DNA of 64,000 nt from Bacteroides sp. MSB163 (GTDB taxonomy: Bacteria; Bacteroidota; Bacteroidia; Bacteroidales; Bacteroidaceae), in assembly GCF_036416795.1 (NCBI RefSeq), contig NZ_CP143867.1, positions 4,766,001 through 4,830,000 on the forward strand, written 5' to 3'. A model generated the notes under the pieces. The model was not told the DNA's origin. It ran no database searches and was given only the letters and a program-made list of their open reading frames with translations. This document shows, in pieces, positions 17,567-25,757 of the stretch. How positions within the stretch are numbered: position 1 is the first letter of the stretch; the number at the start of each line of letters is the position of its first letter. The position numbers and the translations under genes were made by a program.

Positions 17567-18119
17567 CAGAAGTATTCTTTTGATGATTACCGGTCATTCC
17601 GAGAAAACATAACACGGAGTATTCTTAAAAGTACATATTGAGTGTTTGCCTGCATCCGGCGGTACGTGAGTACAGTCGGATGCTATCTTTTCTTTCTTTT
17701 GCCCCTTCCCCCTTTCCCCCAACCCATTACAACAACGATTTGAACAAACGTGCATGAGCGACAGTCGTAGGAACTGCCGGAGGGGGTATATTATTCTTTT
17801 TTTTATTCTTCTTTTTAAAAAGAGACTACCTTAAAAAACAGAAAAAAAATCGTGCATTCGTGCAGAAGTACTGTTGTTTTCTTATATCAATTTGATATGC
17901 AACAAATTACAGGCGCACAAAATCCGCACGAATTGCGCACAAATAGCGCACGAATTGTACTTTTTCGGGAAAAAGGCCGAAAAGTACGCAAACGGAAGAA
18001 TTAGTGCGGGAATGTACGATTTTTGTGCGGGTATAATCTATTGATATACAGGTGTGTATAAATGTGTACATGTACAAAAGTACTGCCGCACGAATTTTAT
18101 ACTATATCCGTGCAAGGAC
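17567..18119. other. Origin-like non-coding region with iterons
   Basis: No gene is visible here. An AT-rich stretch (17788-17850) is followed by a 15-bp perfect dyad (ATATCAATTTGATAT, 17884-17898) and four contiguous 11-bp units starting at 17913, 17924, 17935 and 17946, each containing CGCACAAA or CGCACGAA. A GTACTTTTTCGG/CCGAAAAGTAC dyad (17957-17987) comes next, then inverted copies at 18004-18010 and 18019-18030, and one more direct copy at 18086-18096. This is what a phage replication origin, or less likely a packaging site, would look like. It lies directly downstream of the replication genes. Confidence 0.6.
17913..17956 (+). repeat. Four tandem 11-bp iterons
   Basis: Units: GCGCACAAAAT, CCGCACGAATT, GCGCACAAATA and GCGCACGAATT. 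They are in exact 11-bp phase, so a bound protein would meet nearly the same face of the helix each time. Confidence 0.8.
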
Positions 18120-18150
18120 TTGGTTATATGCTCGGTATTTAGTATATTTG
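18120..18150 (+). promoter_or_regulatory. Late-operon promoter
   Basis: TTG (18120-18122), a 20-base spacer and TATATTTG (18143-18150) match the Bacteroides consensus. It lies 20 bp before the first gene of the capsid side and next to the iterons, so replication and late transcription may affect each other. Confidence 0.7.
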
Positions 18151-18170
18151 TGTAAAAATCAACACTTTAA

Positions 18171-18755
18171 ATGATAAAGAAAGACCGATTTGTCTGTTGG
18201 CTACCTTGCAAACCATATGTTAAGCAGTTCCTTTTGCATAATTTCAATACGCCTGATGATACCTGGACTGAAATCGTTAACCTGTCTTCCGACAAGGAGT
18301 TGCAGAACGATTTCCTTTCACGGCTATCCAAGCCTGGACGCTACGAGAACAAATACCGTAACCTCTACCGCTATACGGCCAATGTAGCGGTAGAGATACG
18401 CCGTGATGACTTCTACCGTTATGGCTGGTCGATGTCGAACACCGAAGTGGTGGCATTCGGTACCAAGATTGAACGGCGGATCAAACAGATATTGTTCCTC
18501 TATCTTGATACGCACGTGAGTATGGGGCTTCCGCTATCAGCCGCCATCCGTAATTTCCAGACGAAGTTCGGATTTACTGAAGACACCTGGTCTTATGACA
18601 CCATCCGCAGGGAGTATAACCGACACGGATATCGGAAGACAGTGGAGAATACTACTATTTTTGATTTTATTAACCGTATAATATTGGGGAAGTTGTCCGA
18701 GTTTGGGACAATTTCCCAGCAAGGAAGATTAGCGTATGAAAGTGATAAATTATGA
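18171..18755 (+). CDS. Phage protein, possible DNA-binding
   Basis: A 194-residue basic protein (MIKKDRFVCWLPCKPYVKQF). The part LFLYLDTHVSMGLPLSAAIR followed by FGFTEDTWSYDTIRREYNRH resembles a helix-turn-helix arrangement. It is the first gene behind the late promoter and directly beside the iterons, so an origin-binding, late-activator or packaging role is possible. I do not recognise a named family. Confidence 0.6.
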   Translation: MIKKDRFVCWLPCKPYVKQFLLHNFNTPDDTWTEIVNLSSDKELQNDFLSRLSKPGRYENKYRNLYRYTANVAVEIRRDDFYRYGWSMSNTEVVAFGTKIERRIKQILFLYLDTHVSMGLPLSAAIRNFQTKFGFTEDTWSYDTIRREYNRHGYRKTVENTTIFDFINRIILGKLSEFGTISQQGRLAYESDKL

Positions 18756-19224
18756 TTTTGAAAACGTCGGAGGACTGTTGCAGGTGATTGCCGTTTCCCC
18801 GACCTCGTTTTTGCGGATCCGTAAGGATTACAATGCCGGTCTGAACTACCTGGAGCTTCGCGACCGGGAGAATATTATTTCCATTCCGGTGTATGCCAAT
18901 GACACTTATATATATAATGAGGACAAGGAAGTGAATGATGCGGGGGATTGCTGGAATGTTTCCATTGAAGGGGTGATTCCTAAACTCTCCTCAGTGAATA
19001 ATCAGCTGATGGAGACGCTGGAGCGTGGCTTGTGGTATGTGCTGGCAGTGGACGGTAACGGCCAGGTCCACTGGTGCGGTCAAGAAGACGCACTTATGTT
19101 ATTCGCCACGAACAAGACAAGCGGGCGTTCCGTTTCAGAACGGAACGGCACGTCTTTTACATTCACCTGCGTACAGGATGAACCCACCATTTATATATCC
19201 GGATTGGAAGAACTGGAAGCGTAA
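18736..19224 (+). CDS. Phage protein of unknown function ahead of the capsid genes
   Basis: A 162-residue, beta-rich protein (MKVINYDFENVGGLLQVIAV). It overlaps the previous gene by 20 bp and is followed by two small hairpins and the protease gene. Position suggests a virion or head-assembly component; sequence gives no family. Confidence 0.55.
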   Translation: MKVINYDFENVGGLLQVIAVSPTSFLRIRKDYNAGLNYLELRDRENIISIPVYANDTYIYNEDKEVNDAGDCWNVSIEGVIPKLSSVNNQLMETLERGLWYVLAVDGNGQVHWCGQEDALMLFATNKTSGRSVSERNGTSFTFTCVQDEPTIYISGLEELEA

Positions 19225-19249
19225 AAACAACGCTTATTCCCTGTTTGAC

Positions 19250-19303
19250 GGTGCCCTGTGTCCTTGGGTACCGTTTTTTTTGCGCTTTTCTTTGCGCAAA
19301 AAA
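19250..19303 (+). promoter_or_regulatory. Two hairpins just before the protease gene
   Basis: GGTGCCC/GGGTACC (19250-19272) and TTTTTTGCGC/GCGCAAAAAA (about 19275-19303) end 6 bases before the ATG. They could limit translation of the protease relative to the capsid, or act as a weak attenuator. Confidence 0.4.
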
Positions 19304-19308
19304 GTTAT

Positions 19309-20436
19309 ATGAACGAGACAGTTATCACATTATTCGGCAGTATTGACCGGTATTGTTACAACAAAAATTATCTGAAGTACTATTTAGATAAGGCAAAAGG
19401 CCAACCCGTCCGCCTGAAAGTCTCAAGCTTTGGCGGTGATGTGGCCGAAGCGGTCGCCATGGCAAACCTTATGGCTGAGCATGGCAATGTGACGGTGGAA
19501 TTTATCAGCTTCAATGCTTCGGCGGCTACCATACTGGCGTTCGGTGGCAAGTCCATTGAGATGCATGAGGACGGTATGTGGCTGGCGCATAAGTGCAGCC
19601 TGGGCGTGGACATTTGGGGACAGCTCAATGCCGATCAGATTGAAGGTGCCATTAAGGAGTTGCAGAACAAGAAGAAGAGCGCCGAAGCCATTGACTTAAT
19701 GATTGCGCAAAAGTACATCAACCGCAGCGGCAAGAGTCTGAAGGATGTTATTGCCCTGATGGAAGAAGAACGCTGGATGCCTGCCGCTGAAGTCAAGGAA
19801 TGGGGCTTCATAGACAGGATCATTCCCGGTGTGCATAAAAAGCCTCAGGTGACCAATGAAATAACCGACTGCTTTACTGCCATCGGTTTACCATTGCCGG
19901 TACTCAATGCTTCCGAATCGGAAACGCAACCCAAAGGCAATGACAGAAACCTTGTTTCCCAAATCATTGACGGTATCAAAGGGTTGTTTCCTGCCAATAA
20001 TAAATCTGAAGACATTTCTAATTCAAATACAGTTATTTCCATGCGTAAAGAATTTACTTTCATTAATCAGATCCTCAACTGTGAAGGCATTGAGGAAAAA
20101 GACGGTAAGACATCGCTTACCGTAGAGAACTTGCAGGCTATCAATGACGCCATCAAGGTAGCCAATGAGGCGAAAACCAAAGCTGAAAGCGATCTGACAG
20201 CCGCCAATACAGCCAGACAGACGGCCGAGAATAATCTGACGGCAGTTGTCAACGACCTCGACAGCCTGAGTGATAGCGTCAGGAATGCAGCCGACAACAA
20301 GACTAAGGTACAGGTTATCCGTGATATCGTGGCCAAGATTCCCGGAACGGCAACCGCCAGTCATCAGGAATCGAATGAGGACAGCAAGTTTGCCGATATC
20401 GCCACGGATCCGATCAACAGTTATGAGAATGAATAA
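19309..20436 (+). CDS. Head maturation protease fused to a scaffold-like domain
   Basis: A 375-residue protein. Residues 1-200 are a ClpP/S49-type fold: SSFGGDVAEAVAMANLM, then the nucleophile in SFNASAATILAFGG (Ser71) and the likely catalytic His94 in WLAHKCSLG. Residues 280-350 are a long coiled coil (AIKVANEAKTKAESDLTAAN) typical of capsid scaffolds. So one gene probably supplies both the internal scaffold and the protease that later removes it. The ATG at 19309 is chosen because the 17 codons upstream read through the hairpin. It lies 19 bp before the major capsid gene, as in HK97-like phages. Confidence 0.82.
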   Translation: MNETVITLFGSIDRYCYNKNYLKYYLDKAKGQPVRLKVSSFGGDVAEAVAMANLMAEHGNVTVEFISFNASAATILAFGGKSIEMHEDGMWLAHKCSLGVDIWGQLNADQIEGAIKELQNKKKSAEAIDLMIAQKYINRSGKSLKDVIALMEEERWMPAAEVKEWGFIDRIIPGVHKKPQVTNEITDCFTAIGLPLPVLNASESETQPKGNDRNLVSQIIDGIKGLFPANNKSEDISNSNTVISMRKEFTFINQILNCEGIEEKDGKTSLTVENLQAINDAIKVANEAKTKAESDLTAANTARQTAENNLTAVVNDLDSLSDSVRNAADNKTKVQVIRDIVAKIPGTATASHQESNEDSKFADIATDPINSYENE

Positions 20437-20455
20437 CATCTAAACTATTCTATTT

Positions 20456-21691
20456 ATGGATTTTAAAGCACCTATTGACATTACCACGGTTCTGACCGCG
20501 GTAAAAAAACACAGAGACATCCTGAAGGCGGTCGATAAGCTCGACGCTTCGGAGGTATTGAAACATTTCACTCCGGTACCGGGCATTACCGATTCCCTTG
20601 AATTGGGCAAGGTAGAAGGCGGAAGCATTTCAAGCAAGTACACCGGCAAGTTTGAAGCCGGCAAATATCTGGGTAAGATTGTTCCGCGTCGTCTGGTCGT
20701 TCGTCCCGTCGTGATGGAGATGTCCGATGAGCCGGAACGTTACCGTCGCACCTACATTGCTGAGGTACCCGGTACGCTCCGCAAAGAACATCCCTTCGAG
20801 CTGTGGTTGATCAACCACGGGCACGAACTGGCATCCAATGATTTGCTGTTTGCCATCTTCACAGCGAAATACAGCGCTGATAAGAACAAGACGGACATTC
20901 AGGACTCTTTCGACGGTATCGGTACCATTGTTACCGAAGGCGAGGCAGTCGGAGATATCTCCAGTGCTGAAGGCAACGTATATGCCACCGGTGAGCTGAC
21001 TCGTGCCAACATTGGCGAAAAGTTGCTGGAGATGTGGCGTCACATGCCGCGTACCTTCAAGCGCAAGAAGAACATCAAGATGTTCATTTCCGACGATTTG
21101 GGCGACATGTATGATGACTGGCGCAAAGATGAAGGTACTATCGTTATCGGATTAAAAGAAGATACTTCCGATACACAACACCTGCTCGGTTCCAACAACC
21201 GTTGTGAGCTGGTACGTGTTCCAAATCTTCCCGATGGTAGCCAGTTTATCATGCTGAGTACTAAAAATAACATTTGCTACGGATTTGACAAAGAGAGCGA
21301 TTTCAAGTCTATCAAGCCGTTCAATTCCGGCAATCCTTATACGTTCGATGCTGCGGGCAAGTACGTGATTGGCTTCCAGTTCGTATCGGTGCATAAATCG
21401 GAGTTCTGCGTCAATGACCGTCCGGTGGATCCTGAAGGGACCAATCCATTCGGATATATCGAGGTCACAATTGCACCGGATGAAGCGAAGGCCAACGGTG
21501 GCAAATGGCGCATTCAGGGTGAAGAGGCTTGGCGTGATTCCGGTACGTATGTAGCGGTTCCCGGTGGTAAGGAATATACCGTCGAGTTCTTGGAGGCCGC
21601 CGGATATACCACTCCTGCCGTGCAGAAGAAAACTCCTGCTGCGGGTGCAGTAGAGAAAGTGACGGGTACATACGTTGTTAAATCTGAATAA
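20456..21691 (+). CDS. Major capsid protein (HK97-like)
   Basis: A 411-residue protein directly after the protease. It has the expected parts: N-terminal segment (MDFKAPIDITTVLTAVKKHR), central region with KVEGGSISSKYTGKFEAGKY, and a beta-rich middle (KMFISDDLGDMYDDWR, CELVRVPNLPDGSQFIMLST). The final about 85 residues (from GYIEVTIAPDEAKANGGKW) look like an added Ig/PEGA-like domain, which on capsids usually decorates the surface. Call is based on size, position after the protease and overall pattern. Confidence 0.78.
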   Translation: MDFKAPIDITTVLTAVKKHRDILKAVDKLDASEVLKHFTPVPGITDSLELGKVEGGSISSKYTGKFEAGKYLGKIVPRRLVVRPVVMEMSDEPERYRRTYIAEVPGTLRKEHPFELWLINHGHELASNDLLFAIFTAKYSADKNKTDIQDSFDGIGTIVTEGEAVGDISSAEGNVYATGELTRANIGEKLLEMWRHMPRTFKRKKNIKMFISDDLGDMYDDWRKDEGTIVIGLKEDTSDTQHLLGSNNRCELVRVPNLPDGSQFIMLSTKNNICYGFDKESDFKSIKPFNSGNPYTFDAAGKYVIGFQFVSVHKSEFCVNDRPVDPEGTNPFGYIEVTIAPDEAKANGGKWRIQGEEAWRDSGTYVAVPGGKEYTVEFLEAAGYTTPAVQKKTPAAGAVEKVTGTYVVKSE

Positions 21692-21702
21692 ATCCTGTGA
21701 CT

Positions 21703-22302
21703 ATGGCAGAAGTAGATCCTAAATTATGTATTGCCCTTGATGATATCAACGAGGCAATGGACTGCGAGAACCAGGATAATATGGGCGGTATCATACCGTC
21801 CGTTATCTTCGGTTATCATGCAGATGTGGCGACATGGCCGGACTACCCGAAAAAGACGGATGATCCGCTTTCACTGGAGGCCGCCGGTGCACTGGTCGGT
21901 GATCTTGTTATGAAAGAAGGTTGCCGGGCCTATAAGATGGATATCACTGACGAACTGGCTGAGTTCAAGATTACGGATCAGGGAGAAACCGGTGGTGAAT
22001 CGTTCCTGATGGACTTGAATATCATTTCGGCCAAGATGCGGAAAAAGATATTCGGCTTTGAGAATGCGACCAAAGGCCGCAAGATGTTCTTCATCGTGAC
22101 CGACAACAATGGCACGAATTACCTGATGGGTGACAAGCGGCGTGGTGCCATGCGTGCCTCCGGAGACGGTTCTACCACCGGGGCAAACTCTACCGCGCGT
22201 AATCAGAATACACTTCATTATACTTTCACCGCACCGCGTAAATGTGTGTATGAAGGTGATGCGGAAGACATTCTCACTGTAAAGAACGCACCTGGAGGTT
22301 GA
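21703..22302 (+). CDS. Virion protein, possibly tail tube or head decoration
   Basis: A 199-residue protein (start MAEVDPKLCIALDD). It has well-marked segments GGESFLMDLNIISAKMRKK, KMFFIVTDNNGTNYLMGDKR and LHYTFTAPRKCVYEGD, the sort of two-sheet pattern seen in tail-tube-like proteins. It directly follows the capsid gene and is followed by a terminator, as expected for an abundant virion protein. The alternative GTG start two codons upstream is less likely. Confidence 0.5.
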   Translation: MAEVDPKLCIALDDINEAMDCENQDNMGGIIPSVIFGYHADVATWPDYPKKTDDPLSLEAAGALVGDLVMKEGCRAYKMDITDELAEFKITDQGETGGESFLMDLNIISAKMRKKIFGFENATKGRKMFFIVTDNNGTNYLMGDKRRGAMRASGDGSTTGANSTARNQNTLHYTFTAPRKCVYEGDAEDILTVKNAPGG

Positions 22303-22337
22303 TTTTTGTTTCTTCGTTTGGTTAGTTGCTTGTTTAT

Positions 22338-22380
22338 GTCCGTCTCCGGAGTTTTTCCGGAAGGCGGACATTTTGTTTTG
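22338..22380 (+). terminator. Terminator after the capsid operon
   Basis: GTCCG-TCTCCGGA and TCCGGAA-GGCGGAC arms with a T-rich tail (TTTTGTTTTG). Confidence 0.7.
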
Positions 22381-22436
22381 TCCTATCACAGCAATAAAAT
22401 TCGCAACACCTTTGTATAACGTTAATATCAAGAATC

Positions 22437-23327
22437 ATGGCTGAAATTACAAATGCTTATATCGTAGCCCGCAGAGAAGGTATCGCCTGGCTGAACTCTG
22501 CTAAGAGAGAATACAATACTGGTGTGGCTATCCTTGCTAAATCAGGTTACAAGACAATCGTATCATCCAAACTGGCTAAATTAGGCGAAAAGCCACATAC
22601 CCGCGAGAAGCTGGAATACGAGATCCGGCAAATGATTAAAGTCTGGTATCATCCGGATGATCCGCGCTTTGAGGATGTGGACCTGGCGGATGATGCGGTG
22701 CCCGGTAATGATGGACGTTCCGAGACTGTTCCGGAAGCAACGGCGGCGGCCATCGTTACCATTGCGGAAAAAGAACTGGCACGTGAAACGGATGAACAGC
22801 CCGCTTATCCGCCTGTTATTGCCAAAATTATCTATGATTTCCGGGATTGCTATAATGAACGTTCACGGCTGCACCGGTTACTTGCCGAACAGGGTGAGAG
22901 CAATACAGCGGCTGTATGTTCACAGCGCAAGGATATTGTTACCCGTATAGCCTCTCTCTCCAATCGTATGACATTGCTGGCTGCCATCAAACAGCAATAT
23001 GAGCAGAACAAGGAGTTGCCGACTGATGAGCAGCTGGACGAGCTTTATAAAAAAGTGGATGCTGCTGAAGAAAAGCCGGAAAAGGAAGATGAACAGACCG
23101 ATATCAGTTCCCTTTCCGTCGAAGAACTGAAGAAAGCGAAATCCAATGCCAAGAGTAAGATTACCAAGGCAAAAAACATGTTGCTGTATTCTTCAGAGAG
23201 CAAGCCTAAAGACGGCAAGGAAAACCCGCTTCCGGACTGCCCCAAACGTGTGAGATACGAGAAGAAGGTGGCTGATCAGGAGGCACTGGTGGAGAAAATA
23301 GAGTATAGACTGGCCGAGCTGCAATAA
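22437..23327 (+). CDS. Phage protein, helical and charged
   Basis: A 296-residue protein (MAEITNAYIVARREGIAWLN). The N-terminal 80 residues and the C-terminal 120 residues (VEELKKAKSNAKSKITKAKN) are strongly helical, and an acidic linker joins them. Its stop overlaps the next ATG by one base. It is in the region before the terminase genes. No recognised family. Confidence 0.55.
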   Translation: MAEITNAYIVARREGIAWLNSAKREYNTGVAILAKSGYKTIVSSKLAKLGEKPHTREKLEYEIRQMIKVWYHPDDPRFEDVDLADDAVPGNDGRSETVPEATAAAIVTIAEKELARETDEQPAYPPVIAKIIYDFRDCYNERSRLHRLLAEQGESNTAAVCSQRKDIVTRIASLSNRMTLLAAIKQQYEQNKELPTDEQLDELYKKVDAAEEKPEKEDEQTDISSLSVEELKKAKSNAKSKITKAKNMLLYSSESKPKDGKENPLPDCPKRVRYEKKVADQEALVEKIEYRLAELQ

Positions 23328-23917
23328 TGTTGGTATGTTGCAGCGATATGAATGAGATGCCGGCGGAGAGAATGAAGGACAATGCGCTCCCTCTCCGCCA
23401 AACGGATGTGGCAGCCTCCGACCATGATCGGGTTTCGGAGAAGCTGCTGCATCCGGACGCTATGGGAGTGCTGGTTCCCGGCAGGGATAAGCATTTCTAT
23501 TCTTCCGGAGCATTTAACCTGATCCAGTTGATTTTATATATTTTGAAACAGACCGGTCCGGCACACCTGTTCTTGACTACTTACTCAATCTCGATGGATA
23601 GTATCAACACCCTTCGTCGTAAGGTTGAGACCGGTGAGTTGCTATCGGTACGGTTCCTGATCGATAACCGTGTACGCAGCATCTCGCCCAAACCGTTCGA
23701 TTATCTGGTGACTACATTTCCAGACTGTTACCGTTGCCTGGCATTGCATGCGAAGGTGGCGTTGCTGTATAATGAAGACTGGAACATCACCGTAGTAGGC
23801 AGTCAGAACGCCACACATAACCCGAAGTTGGAACGTGGAATCATCCATACCGGCAGAGATATTTTTGACTTTGATTTTAAAATGCTGAATGATGAGTTTG
23901 ACGCAGGAACAACGTGA
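23327..23917 (+). CDS. Phospholipase D-like domain protein
   Basis: A 196-residue protein. The C-terminal part shows a single PLD-type motif, LHAKVALL then VVGSQNATHNPKLERGII, i.e. HxK followed 14 residues later by GSxN. The Asp of the usual HxKxxxxD motif is not at its standard position. The N-terminal part (FNLIQLILYILKQTGPAHLF) fits the PLD core. Such proteins can be nucleases when they dimerise. It lies just upstream of the terminase genes, so a role in DNA packaging, repair or host DNA breakdown is possible. Confidence 0.6.
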   Translation: MLVCCSDMNEMPAERMKDNALPLRQTDVAASDHDRVSEKLLHPDAMGVLVPGRDKHFYSSGAFNLIQLILYILKQTGPAHLFLTTYSISMDSINTLRRKVETGELLSVRFLIDNRVRSISPKPFDYLVTTFPDCYRCLALHAKVALLYNEDWNITVVGSQNATHNPKLERGIIHTGRDIFDFDFKMLNDEFDAGTT

Positions 23918-24176
23918 AGAAATTGAGAAAATGGCGTACCGCCTTATCCCTCCGGGAATGATCGCAATCAATATCGGTGTGGATGAGACGGATTTTCTTG
24001 CAGAGCTCCGTACTCCGGGCACTGAAGTCCGGACGGCTTTTTATCGTGGGCATCTCAGCCAAATGGTTGAAGTACGGGAGGCTATCATCAAGTCCGCCAT
24101 CAACGGCAGCAATCCAGCACAACAGGAACTGATCAAGTTCTTTAAATCGCAAAAGCAATATCTTGAGTATGAGTAA
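23889..24176 (+). CDS. Small phage protein before the terminase genes
   Basis: A 95-residue protein (MMSLTQEQREEIEKMAYRLI) overlapping the previous gene by 29 bp and the next by 14 bp. It is helical, with a terminal KFFKSQKQYLEYE segment. This tight packing suggests a subunit of the packaging apparatus, perhaps helping the small terminase. No family recognised. Confidence 0.55.
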   Translation: MMSLTQEQREEIEKMAYRLIPPGMIAINIGVDETDFLAELRTPGTEVRTAFYRGHLSQMVEVREAIIKSAINGSNPAQQELIKFFKSQKQYLEYE

Positions 24177-24768
24177 CAGCTTGACAACATCCAAAAGTAA
24201 ATCTGCACTGGAGGAACAGTCATATGAACTCATCCGGCAGCACATTATTGATCCGGAAAACAGTCCGTTGCCGGAGCATCTTCGGGTGCAGTGCAACCGG
24301 GTATTGCAGATAGCCCGTTTGCTGGATGATTATCCCAATGAGAGCCATATCATCAACATCATGCTGGCGAAATACCGGATTTCACGTACACAGGTACGTA
24401 AGGATATCGCCCTGGCAAAAGAACTGTTCAAGACACAGCACCAGTTTGACTGGGATTTCTGGTTTGCCTGGATGATCAAGGACCAGATTCAGCTTATCCG
24501 GGACTGTAAGCTCAGAGGTGATCTGAAGAATTGGAACAACGCTAAGAAAGTGTTGCATCAGATGATTGGTGAGAAACCGGCTTCGGTTGAGGATCCGCGA
24601 CGTATGGAGAAAAATGTCTTCTACATCCAGATCAACAGTATGGGGCAAACAGTAGATATCCCGCTGAATGCGATCCGTAATCTTTCACAGGAAGAGCAAA
24701 AAGTCCTTGTGGATTCAATGTACACGCCTATTGACGATGTGCAGGCAGAAGAAATAATGAACTCATAA
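24163..24768 (+). CDS. Probable small terminase subunit
   Basis: A 201-residue protein. Residues 45-90 have a helix-turn-helix look (LRVQCNRVLQIARLLDDY, then IINIMLAKYRISRTQVRKDI), followed by helices. Small terminases recognise phage DNA with such a domain and deliver it to the motor. Size and position two genes before the large terminase support this. Two starts are possible (24163 or 24169). Moderate confidence because no signature motif exists. Confidence 0.55.
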   Translation: MSMSNSLTTSKSKSALEEQSYELIRQHIIDPENSPLPEHLRVQCNRVLQIARLLDDYPNESHIINIMLAKYRISRTQVRKDIALAKELFKTQHQFDWDFWFAWMIKDQIQLIRDCKLRGDLKNWNNAKKVLHQMIGEKPASVEDPRRMEKNVFYIQINSMGQTVDIPLNAIRNLSQEEQKVLVDSMYTPIDDVQAEEIMNS

Positions 24769-24826
24769 ATATAACAGCCTTGTGCGGGCTTTGTAAAACC
24801 CATATACGATAAGGAAAGGAGCTAAT

Positions 24827-25522
24827 ATGCCAATAAGTAAAATTTACAACTACGACAGGATGGAGTTCTTATCTAAGTTCCCTGACAAGTTCTTTGATCT
24901 TGTAATTGATGATCCTCCCTATGGAATTGGAGAAGATGGTTCAAAGAATAATTCCCGAAATAAAATAGCTATAGCAAAGTCATATGTTGCTTATTCAGGA
25001 AATGACGCTGATCCACCCCCGCAAGAATATTTCCAAGAGCTTATTAGGGTTTCAAAGAATCAAATTGTTTGGGGAGCAAACCACTTTATAAGCCGAATCC
25101 CGATTGATAGCCATTGTTGGATAGTTTGGGACAAGGATAATGGAGCAAGTGATTTTGCAGATTGTGAACTTGCTTGGACATCATTCCAAACGGCTGTTAG
25201 AAAATTCAAATACAGATGGAATGGAATGTGGCAGGAAAATATGAAGCATAAAGAAAAACGTATTCATCCTAACCAGAAACCTGTGGCTTTGTATGGTTGG
25301 TTGCTCAACAATTATGCAAAATTGGGTTATAAGATTGGAAGCCCTCACATGGGTAGTCAAAGTGATAGAATTGCAGCGTATAAGCTCGGCTTTGATTTTT
25401 GGGGCTGTGATATAGATGAACACTACTTCAAAGCTGGAGATGAAAGATTTCGCTCCGAATGCTTTGGAGAAACTAAAACGAGTAAAGGAATATTACTTCA
25501 GCCAAGTTTATTTGGCGTATAA
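24827..25522 (+). CDS. Orphan N6-adenine DNA methyltransferase (beta class)
   Basis: A 231-residue enzyme that moves a methyl group from AdoMet to adenine in DNA. The catalytic DPPYGIGED motif is near residue 29. The HPNQKPVALYGWLL segment comes later, and a motif-I-like HMGSQSDRIAAYKLGF near 173 lies C-terminal to DPPY, so the order is that of the beta class. There is no partner restriction gene. It is inserted between the small and large terminase genes and looks more AT-rich by eye than its neighbours, which suggests a late acquisition. It probably protects phage DNA from host restriction. Confidence 0.82.
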   Translation: MPISKIYNYDRMEFLSKFPDKFFDLVIDDPPYGIGEDGSKNNSRNKIAIAKSYVAYSGNDADPPPQEYFQELIRVSKNQIVWGANHFISRIPIDSHCWIVWDKDNGASDFADCELAWTSFQTAVRKFKYRWNGMWQENMKHKEKRIHPNQKPVALYGWLLNNYAKLGYKIGSPHMGSQSDRIAAYKLGFDFWGCDIDEHYFKAGDERFRSECFGETKTSKGILLQPSLFGV

Positions 25523-25532
25523 CAATAAAATC

Positions 25533-25745
25533 ATGAAGAAACTGACAAATAAACGCTTGATCTCTTATCTGGTTGACCACAAACATATTGATATGGTATC
25601 GGTCAGCAAGACACAAATTGTTTGCACCGTATCCGCCAAGTTTAAGCCGGATGAAGTGAAAAAACTATTAGACGATACAGGGCAGCCGATGCCCCGTATG
25701 ACTTCTTCCGAAGGTGTGAATTACATTGTTTTCCCACGTTATTGA
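25533..25745 (+). CDS. Small phage protein between methyltransferase and terminase
   Basis: A 70-residue protein (MKKLTNKRLISYLVDHKHID). The start at 25533 is used because the upstream open frame overlaps the methyltransferase. It ends 12 bp before the large terminase. Unknown function. Confidence 0.5.
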   Translation: MKKLTNKRLISYLVDHKHIDMVSVSKTQIVCTVSAKFKPDEVKKLLDDTGQPMPRMTSSEGVNYIVFPRY

Positions 25746-25757
25746 TACGGCAGGACA

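Noticed and set aside
17913..17956. CRISPR array
   Set aside because: The units are only 11 bp, directly adjacent with no spacers, and no cas genes are nearby. No CRISPR array was seen anywhere in the window.
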